Source: Helicostylum pulchrum | Lineage: Eukaryota; Mucoromycota; Mucoromycetes; Mucorales; Mucoraceae | Assembly (NCBI GenBank): GCA_025677825.1 | Contig: JAIXMO010000024.1 | Location: 372,001 to 436,000 of the forward strand | DNA length: 64,000 nt | Direction of reading: 5' to 3' | Shown: in pieces, positions 23,105 to 34,944 of the stretch | Position numbering within the stretch: position 1 is the first letter of the stretch | How the letters are laid out: each line of letters starts with the position of its first letter | Notes under the pieces: generated by a model | Told to the model about the DNA's origin: nothing | Databases searched by the model: none | The model's input: only the letters and a program-made list of their open reading frames with translations | Program-made: the position numbers and the translations under genes

Positions 23105-24664
23105 TTAAAAGCTTGGTAAAAATGAATGTTTATTTTCATAGCGAGAGTTAAAATAAGTACTTTCGCTTTCTAATTTTTGATAAAGAAAAGAATTAAATAT
23201 AGAAACTAAGACGTATCGCAGCAACTGGCTATTATTCTCTTCTTCACAGAAGGAACATGCATTTGTTTTGAATTTTTCAGTGTCAAATTGACTGATTTTG
23301 GTTGGAGAAAATCTAGGAATTGGAGCACCAAGTATAACAGAGGAAAGGCCCAATAAACATATGATCAAAGATGACAGGGTATCTCAGGATTTTGTAGCCC
23401 TATGGTGTTTCACGGAAACACATCCTGGGTTGATATAGATCAAACTGCCTTTAGTATATCTTCTTTTTATCTTGCCGTCTTTTTCTTCAATAAGTAATGG
23501 GCGCTCCAAATGTTGGAAGCAATAGACACAAGTCTGCGATGGCATATGTTCGTTGGTGATACAGACATTCCCTCTATTTCCACGCATTATTTACAGCCAC
23601 TTCCCTCCATATCTACGGTGTCCTTTGATTCTACTTCCCACTCCTGCTCCTCTGTCTCCAACGAATTTAATGACCTTTTTCCAATCTATTAGACTATCAA
23701 AATTAGTTGATTTTCCAGAAATATATAATCATGCCAAGTTGTATTGTATATATGTTACCTCCTCCTGATACTATCTTTATCCTTTCATTGTCAACCAGTT
23801 TATCCAGAAACCTACGTTTTTGAATCTCGTTTGCTATCAACAAGCTTGCTCTCTTTTTAGAAGAATAAAACTTTTGCAACTGATTAGATTTGCTAGCATG
23901 CAAGTTAAAGGCATTTTGATATTGTGACAAGGTGGTGTTATTTACCGTAACAGGCGACTTGGACAATACATCTTCTACCTTCGACACTTCTTTTTCTTCT
24001 TCGGTATGCTTTTCCGCTCTCTCTAGTTTCTTCCTGACCTTACGGTGGGAGCAACCAACATCAATATCTGAAGAATTAACTACTTGGTTTTGTTGAGGTA
24101 AGTCCGGATACTTTCTGTAGTCTTGAATATCTATATATATTTCTCCCAAGACTTGGTAATGGTTATATAGCTCCAAATGAAACTTGAATCTATCTAGTGT
24201 AAACTGTGTCGTAGTCGACGTTTGTCTTGTTGGACGAGCAAGCGAATCTCTCAAGGATTGGAGTTGATTATCCATATCTGAAACGAAAACATAATCCTGG
24301 TTGGTATTGCTAATTGTAACTCTCTGGACGTCTTTTTTGAGCAAGCACAGTATTCTTCCCCGTTTTCAGCATAAGCTGAAATATAGCTAGACTTATCATC
24401 AGTACGGTTGTTGACGACAGGTTCCCAGGCAATGGTTACTATCTTTCTTACAGAGAAAGGGGTTTTCATAATTCTCGAAACAAGGAACATATGCTTGCAA
24501 ATACCGATGGAATCAGGGCATGAGCAGAAGCGAACATGGTTATTTCCAACCGAGATTTGATAAATGTTATCACTGTCAGGGTCGAAAGACTGACAGGAAA
24601 AAAATCCTGGCGTATCTTCTACCTCGTAAATTATAAACATAGCAGCTTGAACATTAATGGCAAC
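23105..24664 (-). pseudogene. Broken SWIM zinc-finger gene with TnpB/Fanzor-like zinc-ribbon C-terminus
   Basis: A decayed gene read on the minus strand. The 5' part (to about 24340) has a SWIM finger, FCSCPDSIGICKHMF (C-x-C...C-x-H). Near 24335 the frame shifts by one base (EEYCACSKK continues as LLKKDVQRV), then runs on through a charged helical region (SDMDNQLQSLRDS; KKLERAEKHTEEEKE; ASLLIANEIQKRRFLDKL) to a good donor (GTAACA) at about 23757. After an acceptor near 23692 comes KVIKFVGDRGAGVGSRIKG...RRYGGKWL, an in-frame TAA (23591-23593), CITNEHMPSQTCVYCF, PGCVSVK, an in-frame TGA (23384-23386), then DTLSS...GLSSVILGAP to about 23105. The TSQxCxxC...C-x-C...RD order resembles OrfB/TnpB zinc ribbon and RuvC-III motifs. 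I recall similar proteins in many Mucorales genomes, which is unverified. Two stops and a frameshift argue that it is dead. Confidence 0.65.
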
Positions 24665-25211
24665 CTGTTTTTTTCTTTTTCACCTGCATTCAAAGGTCAT
24701 TTTGGAAGCCCAATTAAACCTTCAAAGCCTCCTGTCTGTAATCAAGGATTACGATCTGTGAAAGCATATACAGCAGATGTCTACTTGTGAATTTCTCGAA
24801 CTGCCAAGGTAATATGTATTGAGCCTATTACGGTAGGATTCAATCAAATTATTAGTGCGGAAAGTAGCATCCTAGAACAAATATAGATAAAAAGGAAAAT
24901 CGATTAGCATTGATAATATTGTTTACCATCTTCTAATTAACCAAAAGGTTAAACGGTATGGCAGCACCAGATTGCTCATTAGCAATATTTCTAAGCTATT
25001 AAACACCATGTTAATAAGCATAAGTTCAATTAATATCAGACATTAGTATTTACTTGAGTTAAATCTTCGGGGTTCAAGCGAAGGAGAGCCTCATAATGTC
25101 ATCGAAAAACCAAAAAAGCGGACATCGAACCGAAATAATTCGTACATATTTTGCTTCCCCCTCCCCCCCATTTTCTTGGTCCTCTTTTCACTCATACAAC
25201 TTCTTATTAAT
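24665..25211. other. Intergenic upstream of the ArfGAP gene
   Basis: AT-rich DNA. The first 120 bases may hold more of the decayed SWIM gene (minus-strand GGFEGLIGLPK), which I could not join. A C/T-rich stretch (CCCCCTCCCCCCCA, about 25157-25170) lies some 40 bases before the ArfGAP start codon. No other gene seen. Confidence 0.4.
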
Positions 25212-26586
<1,375 letters not shown>

Positions 26587-26900
26587 TACAGAAGTAATTA
26601 GGACTATAGATTTTTTCCGTATAATTATTGATTATTAAAAAAGTAATAAAACCCTATTTGTTAGCTTAAGCTGAGTCAATTTGCCAATTTATGTAAATGT
26701 AAATTTTGGGAATAGCCATTCTTACTTTGTTATGTTGTCGTAGATGATATAAAAAAACTCAGTTGCTTACGAAACTAAAGCTGATTGTAAGTGTACCTGG
26801 ATAAAGTGACTGACATCAATGTAAAAAAGCCAAAGAAAATCCTCACTTTTTTTATATATTGGACTGGCTTTTTTTTTTTCTATCAACCACTTTATAAACC
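26587..26900. other. Intergenic AGE2-HSK3
   Basis: A short AT-rich spacer between two plus-strand genes. A T-rich tract (TTTTTTTTTC, near 26870) lies about 30 bases before the HSK3 start codon. No gene seen. Confidence 0.4.
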
Positions 26901-27199
26901 ATGGAGGAAACAAATCACGAACCAAAATTAAACAGTTCAAAGAAATTACAGTATGCAAACTTACATGCCGAGTTGGCGAAATTGAATAAGAACATGGAAC
27001 GATTAGGAAACAACGTAAAATTAACCGCTGGGCAAGTTCCTTCCTTTCGTCAAATGGGTGCTTTCCATTCTTCATTGTAAGTGACACTAAATATTTCAAG
27101 TATTTTTTTTTTTAGCTGTTAACCAACTTGTAAATATACAGTTTTATGTCTGCAAAGAGTGTTTGTGAAAAACCACAGGAAAATGAGGCGAATCGTTAG
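26901..27199 (+). CDS. HSK3: DASH/DAM1 kinetochore complex subunit Hsk3
   Basis: A small spliced gene: exons 26901-27076 and 27142-27199, 77 aa. The helical core KKLQYANLHAELAKLNKNMERLGNNVKLTAGQ followed by FRQMGAFHSSFFMSAK matches the Hsk3 family (leucine-spaced helix, then a conserved phrase with aromatic-Hxx(F/L)FM). Hsk3 is one of the ten subunits of the fungal DASH ring that couples kinetochores to microtubules; family members are about 65-90 aa. The junction is TT|GTAAGT...ACAG|T, so FF spans the splice. The protein is too short for easy automatic detection, but both length and motif agree with the family. The TAG stop follows a polar tail. Confidence 0.82.
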
Positions 27200-27820
27200 T
27201 CAATGAATTGATAATATCGCACCTAAAACTTCCGTGTAAAAATAAAATCCCTGTATATTCTCGCTGTTATCATTCTTTTTATGATGTTAGAACACATACA
27301 TTATAAAGCTAGTGTAACATTCCACTGTTATATTTTTCGTACACAAAAAGGATTTCTGGAGATACTATTATAGACTTTACAAATATTTACGCGCTCGTTA
27401 AGTAGGTTTAAAATGAACGGAACTCGTGCGTTACAGATATTTTGTATAAAGAAAAATAATAAATCCACATTCAATCTTTTTGAAGGGAAAAGCTTATTTA
27501 GACAACTCTTTCGAGAAAGGCAAATTATAAAGATGTTGACGAAATTTTACGTTCTATCCGTTACTAGTTTACATGGTACAGTAGAACAAGAAATTACATA
27601 GCTGATACATGCAACATTCAAAACCATAACCTTGATTCATTCTGAGGATTGCGTTCTACGGACTGTCTGATAGAGAGAGTTATTGCAAGTTTAGGAATAC
27701 AAAAAGATTGTCATTTGGACGACTTTTCGATCGCAGTTTCATTTTGAAATTCAGAAAATTTGGGTGGGTTGTATTGTTGCTCAAAGACAGCAATCAATAA
27801 GATCCTCCTTTTTCGCCAAA
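27200..27820. other. Intergenic upstream of RPS18
   Basis: AT-rich DNA with one 62-codon ORF (27413-27601) lacking support. The last 200 bases are the likely RPS18 promoter; I do not see a clear TATA box. A pyrimidine run CCTCCTTTTTC lies just before the start codon. Confidence 0.4.
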
Positions 27821-28629
27821 ATGGTATGCCTTATAAGCACGATAAGAAAGACATCCATGTATATATAAAGAGATGAGCCGAGAAATGATGAAGCGATCAG
27901 TTATTTGAAAGTCCCTAAATGGATGGATTATTTTGACAGATGGATGGATAAGGGGAGGGGGGAATGGTTAGGGGGGAGTCATAATATAGAAAGAGAGAAA
28001 AAGCGAGAGAGAGAACCATTGAATTCTGTCGTAAAAGAGGGAAACTGCAATTCGCCATTTTGATAAACTCATCTCTTTATTTACTACTTTGATGGTTTCT
28101 TATGGTTCCTTTTTTGTTTGCTTAATTTGATGAATTCTGTACTAATTCTTTTATCGAAAATATATAGTCTCTTGTTGTTCCCGAAAGGAATCATTTCCAA
28201 CACATTATCCGTCTTCTCAACACTAACGTTGACGGTCGTGTCAAGATTCAAATTGCTTTGACCTCTGTCAAGGGTGTTGGTCGTCGTTTCGCTAACATTG
28301 CTTGTAAGAAGGCTGATATTGATCTTAACAAGAGAGCTGGTGAGCTTTCCTCTGAAGAGTTGGAACGTATTGTTACCATTCTCCAAAACCCTGCTCAATA
28401 CAAGATCCCTAACTGGTTCCTTAACAGACAAAAGGATATTGTTGACGGTAAGTCTTCTCAAGTTATCTCCAACGTCCTCGATACCAAGTATCGTGACGAT
28501 CTTGAACGTTTGAAGAAGATCCGTGCTCATCGTGGTCTCCGTCATTACTGGGGTATCCGTGTTCGTGGTCAACACACCAAGACCACTGGTCGTCGTGGAC
28601 GTGTCGTTGGTGTCTCCAAGAAGAAATAA
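27821..28629 (+). CDS. RPS18: 40S ribosomal protein S18 (uS13)
   Basis: Two coding exons: 27821-27823 (the ATG alone) and 28168-28629, 154 aa. The protein is a full-length uS13: [79 protein letters not shown], ending VSKKK. It sits in the head of the small subunit and contacts the P-site tRNA and bridge B1. The start codon is separated from codon 2 by a 344-bp intron (GTATGC...TATAG), long for this region; without it no ATG precedes the conserved N-terminus. Codons are C/G-ending and highly biased, as in other strongly expressed genes here (RPP1, catalase). The gene is convergent with the Nup155 gene. Confidence 0.95.
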
Positions 28630-28854
28630 AGTAAGTAGTAGTATATTGGTTAACTATATTTTGGAGTGTTTATTCATATCTCTTGTTTTATAGTTTAACC
28701 TCGAGACAATCACTAAGCATAATAAAAAACTATTATCTTTCGAAAACCAACATATAACTTTTTTGTTTCATTTTTTTTTCAGTGATGATGACAATATACT
28801 TATTTTTATTTATATATATATATATATATTTTTGAAGAAAAGAGAGATGATACT

Positions 28855-31800
28855 TTATTGGGTAGGAATGTTTTGACCATTTACTTCTTCTAAGTTTTGA
28901 TTGATTGCTTGTTTTAAATGGAACATATCATATTGCTTTGCTGGAGCAGTAACACATCTAGCACAGTTAGAAGCTTCAATTAAAAATGCTGTACGTTTAG
29001 AAGTATCATTTCTGCATTTTATATGTTTAAAAATAAGATTAGTTAAAAAAATATATTCGCTATAAAAAAGTTACTACACTTACGTTTCTCTAGCTAAGTT
29101 GAAGTATGTAATCGCCGCTTCTTCGTATCGTTCGTTGGTTTTATAATAAGCGGCAAGCAAATTAGCTCTTTCATACTCAAAGGGCGTGCGACTCAAAAAT
29201 TCGTAAAGATACGGCGGGGATTCCTGTTTATATATAATTAGTACTACTTTTTTTTTTCCAAGTATTTTTTTTTTTACCTTGATTAACTCAAGTCCAAGAC
29301 CATTCTCTGTGAACTTTTCAAATACATAATAAGCGAAAGCTTGATCCTTACAACCAGTGAATGTACTATGGAAAACCTCTCTTCTTGAATCAGGTTGTAC
29401 TAAGCCAGAAGCAACGAACTTATAAAGTAAGTTGAAAATGATATCGTAGAACGGTTGCTTGCTCTTAAATATTTTAGCCCTCGCGTCATTAGCAGGGCAG
29501 CCAAGTTCCACAAAGCCATTTGTAGTGTGGTAAGGGTCACGAGCTTCAGTACAGGATAAAGCAAGCTCAACGCCATATACAGGATAGCCTTGGTAAACAA
29601 AGTCGTCAACAATCTCTGCAGCCTTGTCAGCAGGGATATGAAGCGCAATTTTTTTCAAAAGTCCTAAAGATTCTGTTAAAATAGATCTTGCTTGAGTGGT
29701 ATTGGTAGCGGAACGAGCAGCATAAATTTGTTTCGTAGCCTTGTATAAGAAAACGTCATTGGCTCCGCAGAATGATTTACAGTATTGAGTAAGAACATCA
29801 ATGACATAGCCTGTATTGTCGTATTTACTGAATGTGTAATCAACTAATGCATATGATAAATCATTAGCAAGCTTGCGACCATCAGTTGTTGTTAACAAAT
29901 CTTTTAATGTAACAGTCTTCAATCGGTTTTGTGATTCAGGCTTCAAACCCTGGACAATATTCGAAACTCCTGTCTTGATCATATATTCAATAAATGAGAG
30001 GCCCTCTGCCATATATGCAACTAACTCATTCATACTCTTTAAAGACTCTTCTTCTTCCTTATAAGCTGATCTTAAAAAGCAGTTGGGGTTTCTACACACG
30101 TAAATAAATAAATTAATATTCAGTTTTTTTTTTTCCTTTTTATCTTTTCATTTACTCTGTCATCAACATATTTAATTTTTTCAAAATCTGTTGAGTATTT
30201 TGTAATTCGGCTGAAGAAAGTGTACTTGTGTAGACAGCATTAGCATCATTAGAGGAAGCCTTAATTAGTGTTTTATTCCAGATCGAATTAATGGCACGAT
30301 AAACGAATAATGCCAAACCATCATGTCTACTGGTAAACTGAGGATTTAATTCTGAAGGCGTTTGACCCAAGGTTTCCAAAAGTACTTTGGCACTACTGGT
30401 AATTACTTCAGTGACAGGTTCCACAGAGTTTATTCCGGTGTTATTAATAGAGGAAGGAGAACACATGAGACCCAAACAAAGGGAAACGCCGTTAATACAA
30501 CCAAAATGTTGAAAGAAACTCCCGTAATCTTGAAGACGAATAGCGGTATCTCTGTTGGTAGAGTTCAATAATCTGTAAAGCATATCGATGGGTCTTTGCT
30601 TAATAAGAACGACAATACCATATGTAGTCAAAGCGAAGAGAGTACGACCAGGGGTTTCATAGGGTGTACTTAATTCGTTGATTCGGTGAGGAGAGGTAGT
30701 GCCTTCGACAATTGTAATGATTTTTCCAGGAACCTTGAGTGAATTATCGAATTCTGTATATGCAGAAGTACCAGTCATAATGTCATTAGGCTTAGTGAGT
30801 GATCCTAAATCAGGAGAGTATGTAACAATGGTATCTTCATTAAGCTTTTGGTTTTGGTTCTTTACACCAATAAAGAGACCATCCTTGTATAAAGTATGAG
30901 AGAAAACATCAGTAGGTAAAATGCTTTCTTCGGGGTGTCTAACATGAGAAAGTGTAAGGGTGTTAGGAGCTCCATCTTGCTTAAGGTGTTGGTTATCTTT
31001 GTGGTGAGAGAGATATAATCGACATCCAGTTGAAGTGATGGCTACCAAATGATACAACTTTGATTCGGCAGATGAGGTAGGGTTAATTGAAACAATTTTA
31101 AATGTACGAGGATCGAGTAACTGGGAGGTACGAAGGCTGTCACTGGCCCTTTCTGCAGCGTCTTTATATGTCAACACGTCCTTGTATGATTGTCCGTCAA
31201 CTCCCAAATAGGTAACATTAATATGTGAATTTTCCGTTAATTGATATAAGACATCGTTAGTTTCACTCAATGCAATTTGTGTGATTGGGTCTCTTGTAGT
31301 CTGAATGAGAAATAGAATATCATTTCCAATTGTATGTACACGCTTAGAACATTTTCCGGAAAACCATGTCTCTTCACGCTATTTTTTTTTAAAAAAAAAA
31401 AGTTTAGTTTAACTACTACTAATAACAAGTTTTTAAAATATCCCTTACTCTATAATCTAAATCCCAAACATTTCCATCTGTACCCAACATGAATACACGT
31501 CCCAATTTTGTACCAATAATCGTTTTCATGTTAATACCAGATGTATTTGTAGACATATCGGTTTTGAACACTTTTAAACCAGATGAAGCGGTATAACTGA
31601 CGGCAATAATCTTGACTTCTTTTACAGTTGAAATGATTAATAAGTGATTGATTTCTGGAGCAAAAATTCCTGCTTTGGGAGGAACGAATGCTACAGCGAC
31701 AATATCATCGGCTTCTACATGTACAGTCATTTTTCTGTTATAGTAATTAATACATTATTATCACCTAGTATCGTACGCTTTTCTATACATATATGTATAT

Positions 31801-32246
31801 ATTTACCTTTCAACATAGTCCCAAATATAAAGGTGACCCTTTATAGAATAATACGCTCTGTTAAGAGCAGTTGCGATTCCAGCGGCATTCGTGTTGGTAT
31901 CAACTAATAAACAAGACATTAGCACTCTTTTTTTTTGCTTTTTTTTTTCATGTGTTATTTTCCTTACAATGACGAATGCTTTCAAGGCCTTCAGCAGGAA
32001 AGATAATAGATTCCTTTAATGATACTGGTTGAACGTGCTCTGTTCTGGTATTAACATACGAGAATTTACCTACATTATAAAACAGAGTAAATAAACGAGG
32101 ACAAGGTGATACTTTTATTTATTTATTTTACCATTAAAAGTGTTTCGAAGATCAGGGAACAAAGCATCTAAATTACCTCTGTTTTCTACAACAGACGCAG
32201 CTTTATTAACAGAAGTTATTGTACTTTCAGGGCTGCTATTTTCCAT
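28855..32246 (-). CDS. NUP155: Inner-ring nucleoporin Nup155/Nup170, short C-terminus
   Basis: Eight exons: 32132-32246, 31968-32039, 31807-31903, 31449-31734, 30156-31378, 29278-30091, 29084-29223 and 28855-29011, giving 967 aa. The N-terminal beta-propeller matches human NUP155: AYYSIKGHLYIWDYVE, IVAVAFVPPKAGIFAPEINHLL, GRVFMLGTDGNVWDLDY, WFSGKCSKRVH, DPITQIALSETNDVLYQL, TSTGCRLYLSHH, NTLTLSHVRHPEE. The helical part includes KLANDLSYALVDYTFS, GYPVYGVELALSC and LYEFLSRTPFEYERANLLAAYY. The protein ends soon after TAFLIEASNCARCVTAP at TAA (28855-28857), whereas family members are about 1,300-1,500 aa, so roughly the last 250-300 residues are absent. Intron 1 is uncertain: the obvious TAG acceptor at 32072 leads to an in-frame stop, while the AG just before 32039 restores the frame. 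The protein anchors the pore inner ring to membrane and Nup93-type partners. Confidence 0.88.
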
Positions 32247-33580
32247 GATCAAAGATTGAGAGAGTAAAGCAATAACAGGAAGAAAAAAAAAGACGCGCTG
32301 TATTCACGAATTTATGAAAAAAAAATGGTCTGGCTCGGAAGCTAGATTTTTTTTGTAAAAAAAAGGGAAAAGGACCGTCACGTTGTTTAAAGAAGGCCGT
32401 TTTGGTTAAGAGAATAGTAGTGAGGTACTAAGGCACGGATACTCATTTCATTTATATATCTAATGGTTTCGTATTGGTATATATGTATATAGATATAGTT
32501 ATTAAAGCTGTATTGTAAAATTATTTTTTGTTAGCTGTCTTTTTCCCCTTTTTCTTTAACAGTTAAAATATGAGCTAAAAACTTGGTAGGATATGTTTGT
32601 AAGGGGTATTTACGTTCAGCGCTCATTATTGCAGTATATTCTTTCAGTGCTATAATACAGTATCGGTAGTTCTAGTATTTCCAATTATGTTACCACTGCC
32701 AGAAAAATTGCATATTTATACTTTCCGTAAACCGCTTGTAATATCCATTTAAAAAACCCTGATAGACGAATAGTTATACATTCTTATTTTATTTTTTACT
32801 TATATAAAAGTTTAGATAAGCTGTAGCGAAACGAATTTTCTGTCCATAATAGCTTCTAAGTTAATGTTTTTTTTTAAAAAAAAAATTGGTAGATACAGTT
32901 GGTAGTAATAGAAACTGATAAAAATGATAACATGTAACATATTGTCATAGCAAAAAATAATTAGTTTAGTATAACAATAGACGAATGCGTGAAAGGGGTT
33001 GACTGAAAAGATTCGAGCTTGAAAGTGTAACGCGAACGCTACGATATGGAATACAGTTTTAAAATAATATATACTTTGAGCGGATCGAGTATATATATTA
33101 AATACTATTATTTATAAATTTAAATAATGAAATTGGGGGGACCAAACTGACTTAAACTGTTAGAAAAGCAAGATGTATACGAACGTAATTTGAATTTATA
33201 CTGTATACTTTTCTTTTTAAATAACTGCTATATCAAGATAGCAAGTCGTTAAAGTGGGAAAATGCAATTGCAACATGTTCATTTTAGAATTACGTATTTA
33301 AATTTATAAACTATCATTAAAGGACCCGATGAAAAGTTTAATTATACATTTTATCACAAAAATATACCCTTTGGACATGAATATACGTTAGTAGGTTTAC
33401 GTTGCAGAGAACAGGGCTCAAGTAGATCTGTCAAACACAATTATTTTTTTTTGAAAAAAAGTCGGACTTTTTTTTTTTTAGAATGTGACTTGTCTCTTAC
33501 GGTTGAAGGGGGAACCATCAAATAGACGATTTGGATCAGCTCTCCATTGAACCCTCCTCTTATTACATCTATTTTTGCGC
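32247..33580. other. Intergenic between divergent NUP155 and RPP1
   Basis: This AT-rich gap has T9/A9 homopolymer palindromes (near 32869-32886) and no coding-like ORF. The last 150 bases likely hold the RPP1 promoter and 5'UTR. Confidence 0.5.
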
Positions 33581-33659
33581 GTATGTAAAAAAAGACATGC
33601 ATCCATCCATCCATTACAACAAATGATCTAACATGATAATATATTCATTGAAATTATAG
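33581..33659 (+). other. Probable 5'UTR intron of RPP1
   Basis: A 79-bp segment begins GTATGT and ends TTATAG one base before the RPP1 start codon, with a CTAAC branch-point-like motif at 33628-33632. Splice signals and size match the coding introns of the window. Introns in the 5'UTR are common in highly expressed ribosomal protein genes. Confidence 0.6.
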
Positions 33660-33660
33660 T

Positions 33661-34116
33661 ATGTCTGCCGAACTTGCTGTCGTCTACGCTGCTCTCATCC
33701 TCGAGGATGACAACGTCGAAATCACCGTAAGTTTTTTTTTTCGAGCGTGTGTACATATGTTGAATGGAATGCTAAATATATATATGTGAATGTGTGTAGG
33801 CTGACAAGCTCCAAACCCTTGTTGCCGCTGCTGGTATCGAGGTTGAACCTATCTGGTTCTCCCTCTACGCCAAGGCCCTCGCTGGTCAAGACCTTAAGGC
33901 CCTCCTCTTAAACGTTGGTGCTCCTGGTTCCGGACCCGCCGCTTCCGCTGGTGGTGCTGCTGCCGCTTCTTCCGATGCCCCCGCTGAGGAGGAGAAGGTT
34001 GAGGAGAAGGAAGAGTCTGATGACGATATGGGTTTCGGTAAGTAACAAGAAGCAACTACTTTTTTTAATACTTTTTCTGACGGTTTATTATTTTTGTTAT
34101 AGGTCTTTTCGATTAA
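33661..34116 (+). CDS. RPP1: 60S acidic ribosomal protein P1
   Basis: Three exons: 33661-33726, 33800-34037 and 34103-34116, 105 aa. The N-terminal helical dimerisation domain starts [22 protein letters not shown] and continues with [24 protein letters not shown]; then follow an Ala/Gly/Pro hinge and the acidic tail [16 protein letters not shown], the universal P-stalk C-terminus that recruits translation factors and is the target of ribosome-inactivating toxins and trypanosomatid antisera elsewhere. The last coding exon is only 14 bp (GLFD plus stop), and splice phases confirm it. Codon use is strongly biased to C-ending codons. P2 is excluded because the N-terminus lacks the P2 MRYVAAYLL signature. 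Confidence 0.95.
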
Positions 34117-34325
34117 ATCTCTTAATCTTTCATTTCTTTCATTCGAAAAAAATAAAACCAATCCTTTTCGCTCGGACGTCTGTACTTTTTTGTTCCGTTG
34201 CGCAATCAAAAATAATGAATAATGCCCTTTTCGTTTTTTTTTAATATAAGTATATTTATGTACGTGCGTGTTTGTGTATAGTTTTTTATTTCATTATTTG
34301 GGAATTGTTAAATTTCATGCGTTTT

Positions 34326-34679
34326 TTAAAGTTGTCCTGCTCTACGAAGCGTACGTCTGTTTTCTTGCTAGATTTTTTTATATAAGGGGAAGGGTATAAA
34401 GGTTACTTTTTTTTATTTTATTCTTAAATGTAGAGAGAAAGAGAGAAAACTTACCCATTTCTTTTTACACTCTTTGTATTGCATAAAATAGTAATCGCAC
34501 TGTCTTTTATCATAATTGTTGTCACTAAGACATTTCATACTTTCTTTTTCCTCAAGTGCACAAGGATTCATGTACTTTGTAGATTCCTTTGACTTGAACT
34601 TTTTATTAAAGTCCTTAGGTGTCGAAGGTTCGTCAAACTCAGGTTTAGGTGGTGGTGTAGGAGGTTTATACAAAGGCAT
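34326..34679 (-). CDS. COX23: Twin CX9C mitochondrial protein Cox23
   Basis: Two exons: 34455-34679 and 34326-34367, 88 aa. A Pro-rich N-terminus (YKPPTPPPKPEFDEP) is followed by a CHCH domain with twin C-x9-C motifs: CALEEKESMKC and CDYYFMQYKEC, then KKKWQENRRTLRRAG. Spacing and the NPC...KCL-x-NNYD phrase match Cox23/CHCHD7, an intermembrane-space protein imported by Mia40 and required for cytochrome c oxidase assembly (copper route with Cox17). The second exon was found by splice phase (TGG|GTAAGT, TCTAG|CAAGAA) and supplies the conserved basic C-terminus. The gene is divergent from UTP12, with 265 bp between start codons. Other small CX9C proteins (Cmc1, Cox17) fit less well. Confidence 0.85.
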
Positions 34680-34944
34680 GTTTTTATAAAAGAAAAAAAA
34701 AGGTACTTTTAAAAAGGGAAAGGTCTTGTGTCTAAGTACAAAGTGTGTTATATGGAAAGACCAGCTCCCCCACGCGGTACTGAGTTACAACATGTTGTAT
34801 TTGTGTGTGAGAGAGCGAGTGAAAGAATAAAACAAGCCACAACTTTTTTTTTGCTATTGAGGGTCACAACTTTTCCAATTTTGACACAGGCTTTTTTTTC
34901 TTTTTTTTTTGACATTTCTTTTTTTTTTCTTTCAAAGAGGAAAA

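Noticed and set aside
27824..28167. C/D-box snoRNA in the RPS18 intron
   Set aside because: A C-box-like ATGATGA is present, but I found no CTGA D box at a suitable distance and no terminal stem.
28084..28575. 163-codon minus-strand ORF across RPS18
   Set aside because: Antisense shadow of the highly biased RPS18 coding sequence.
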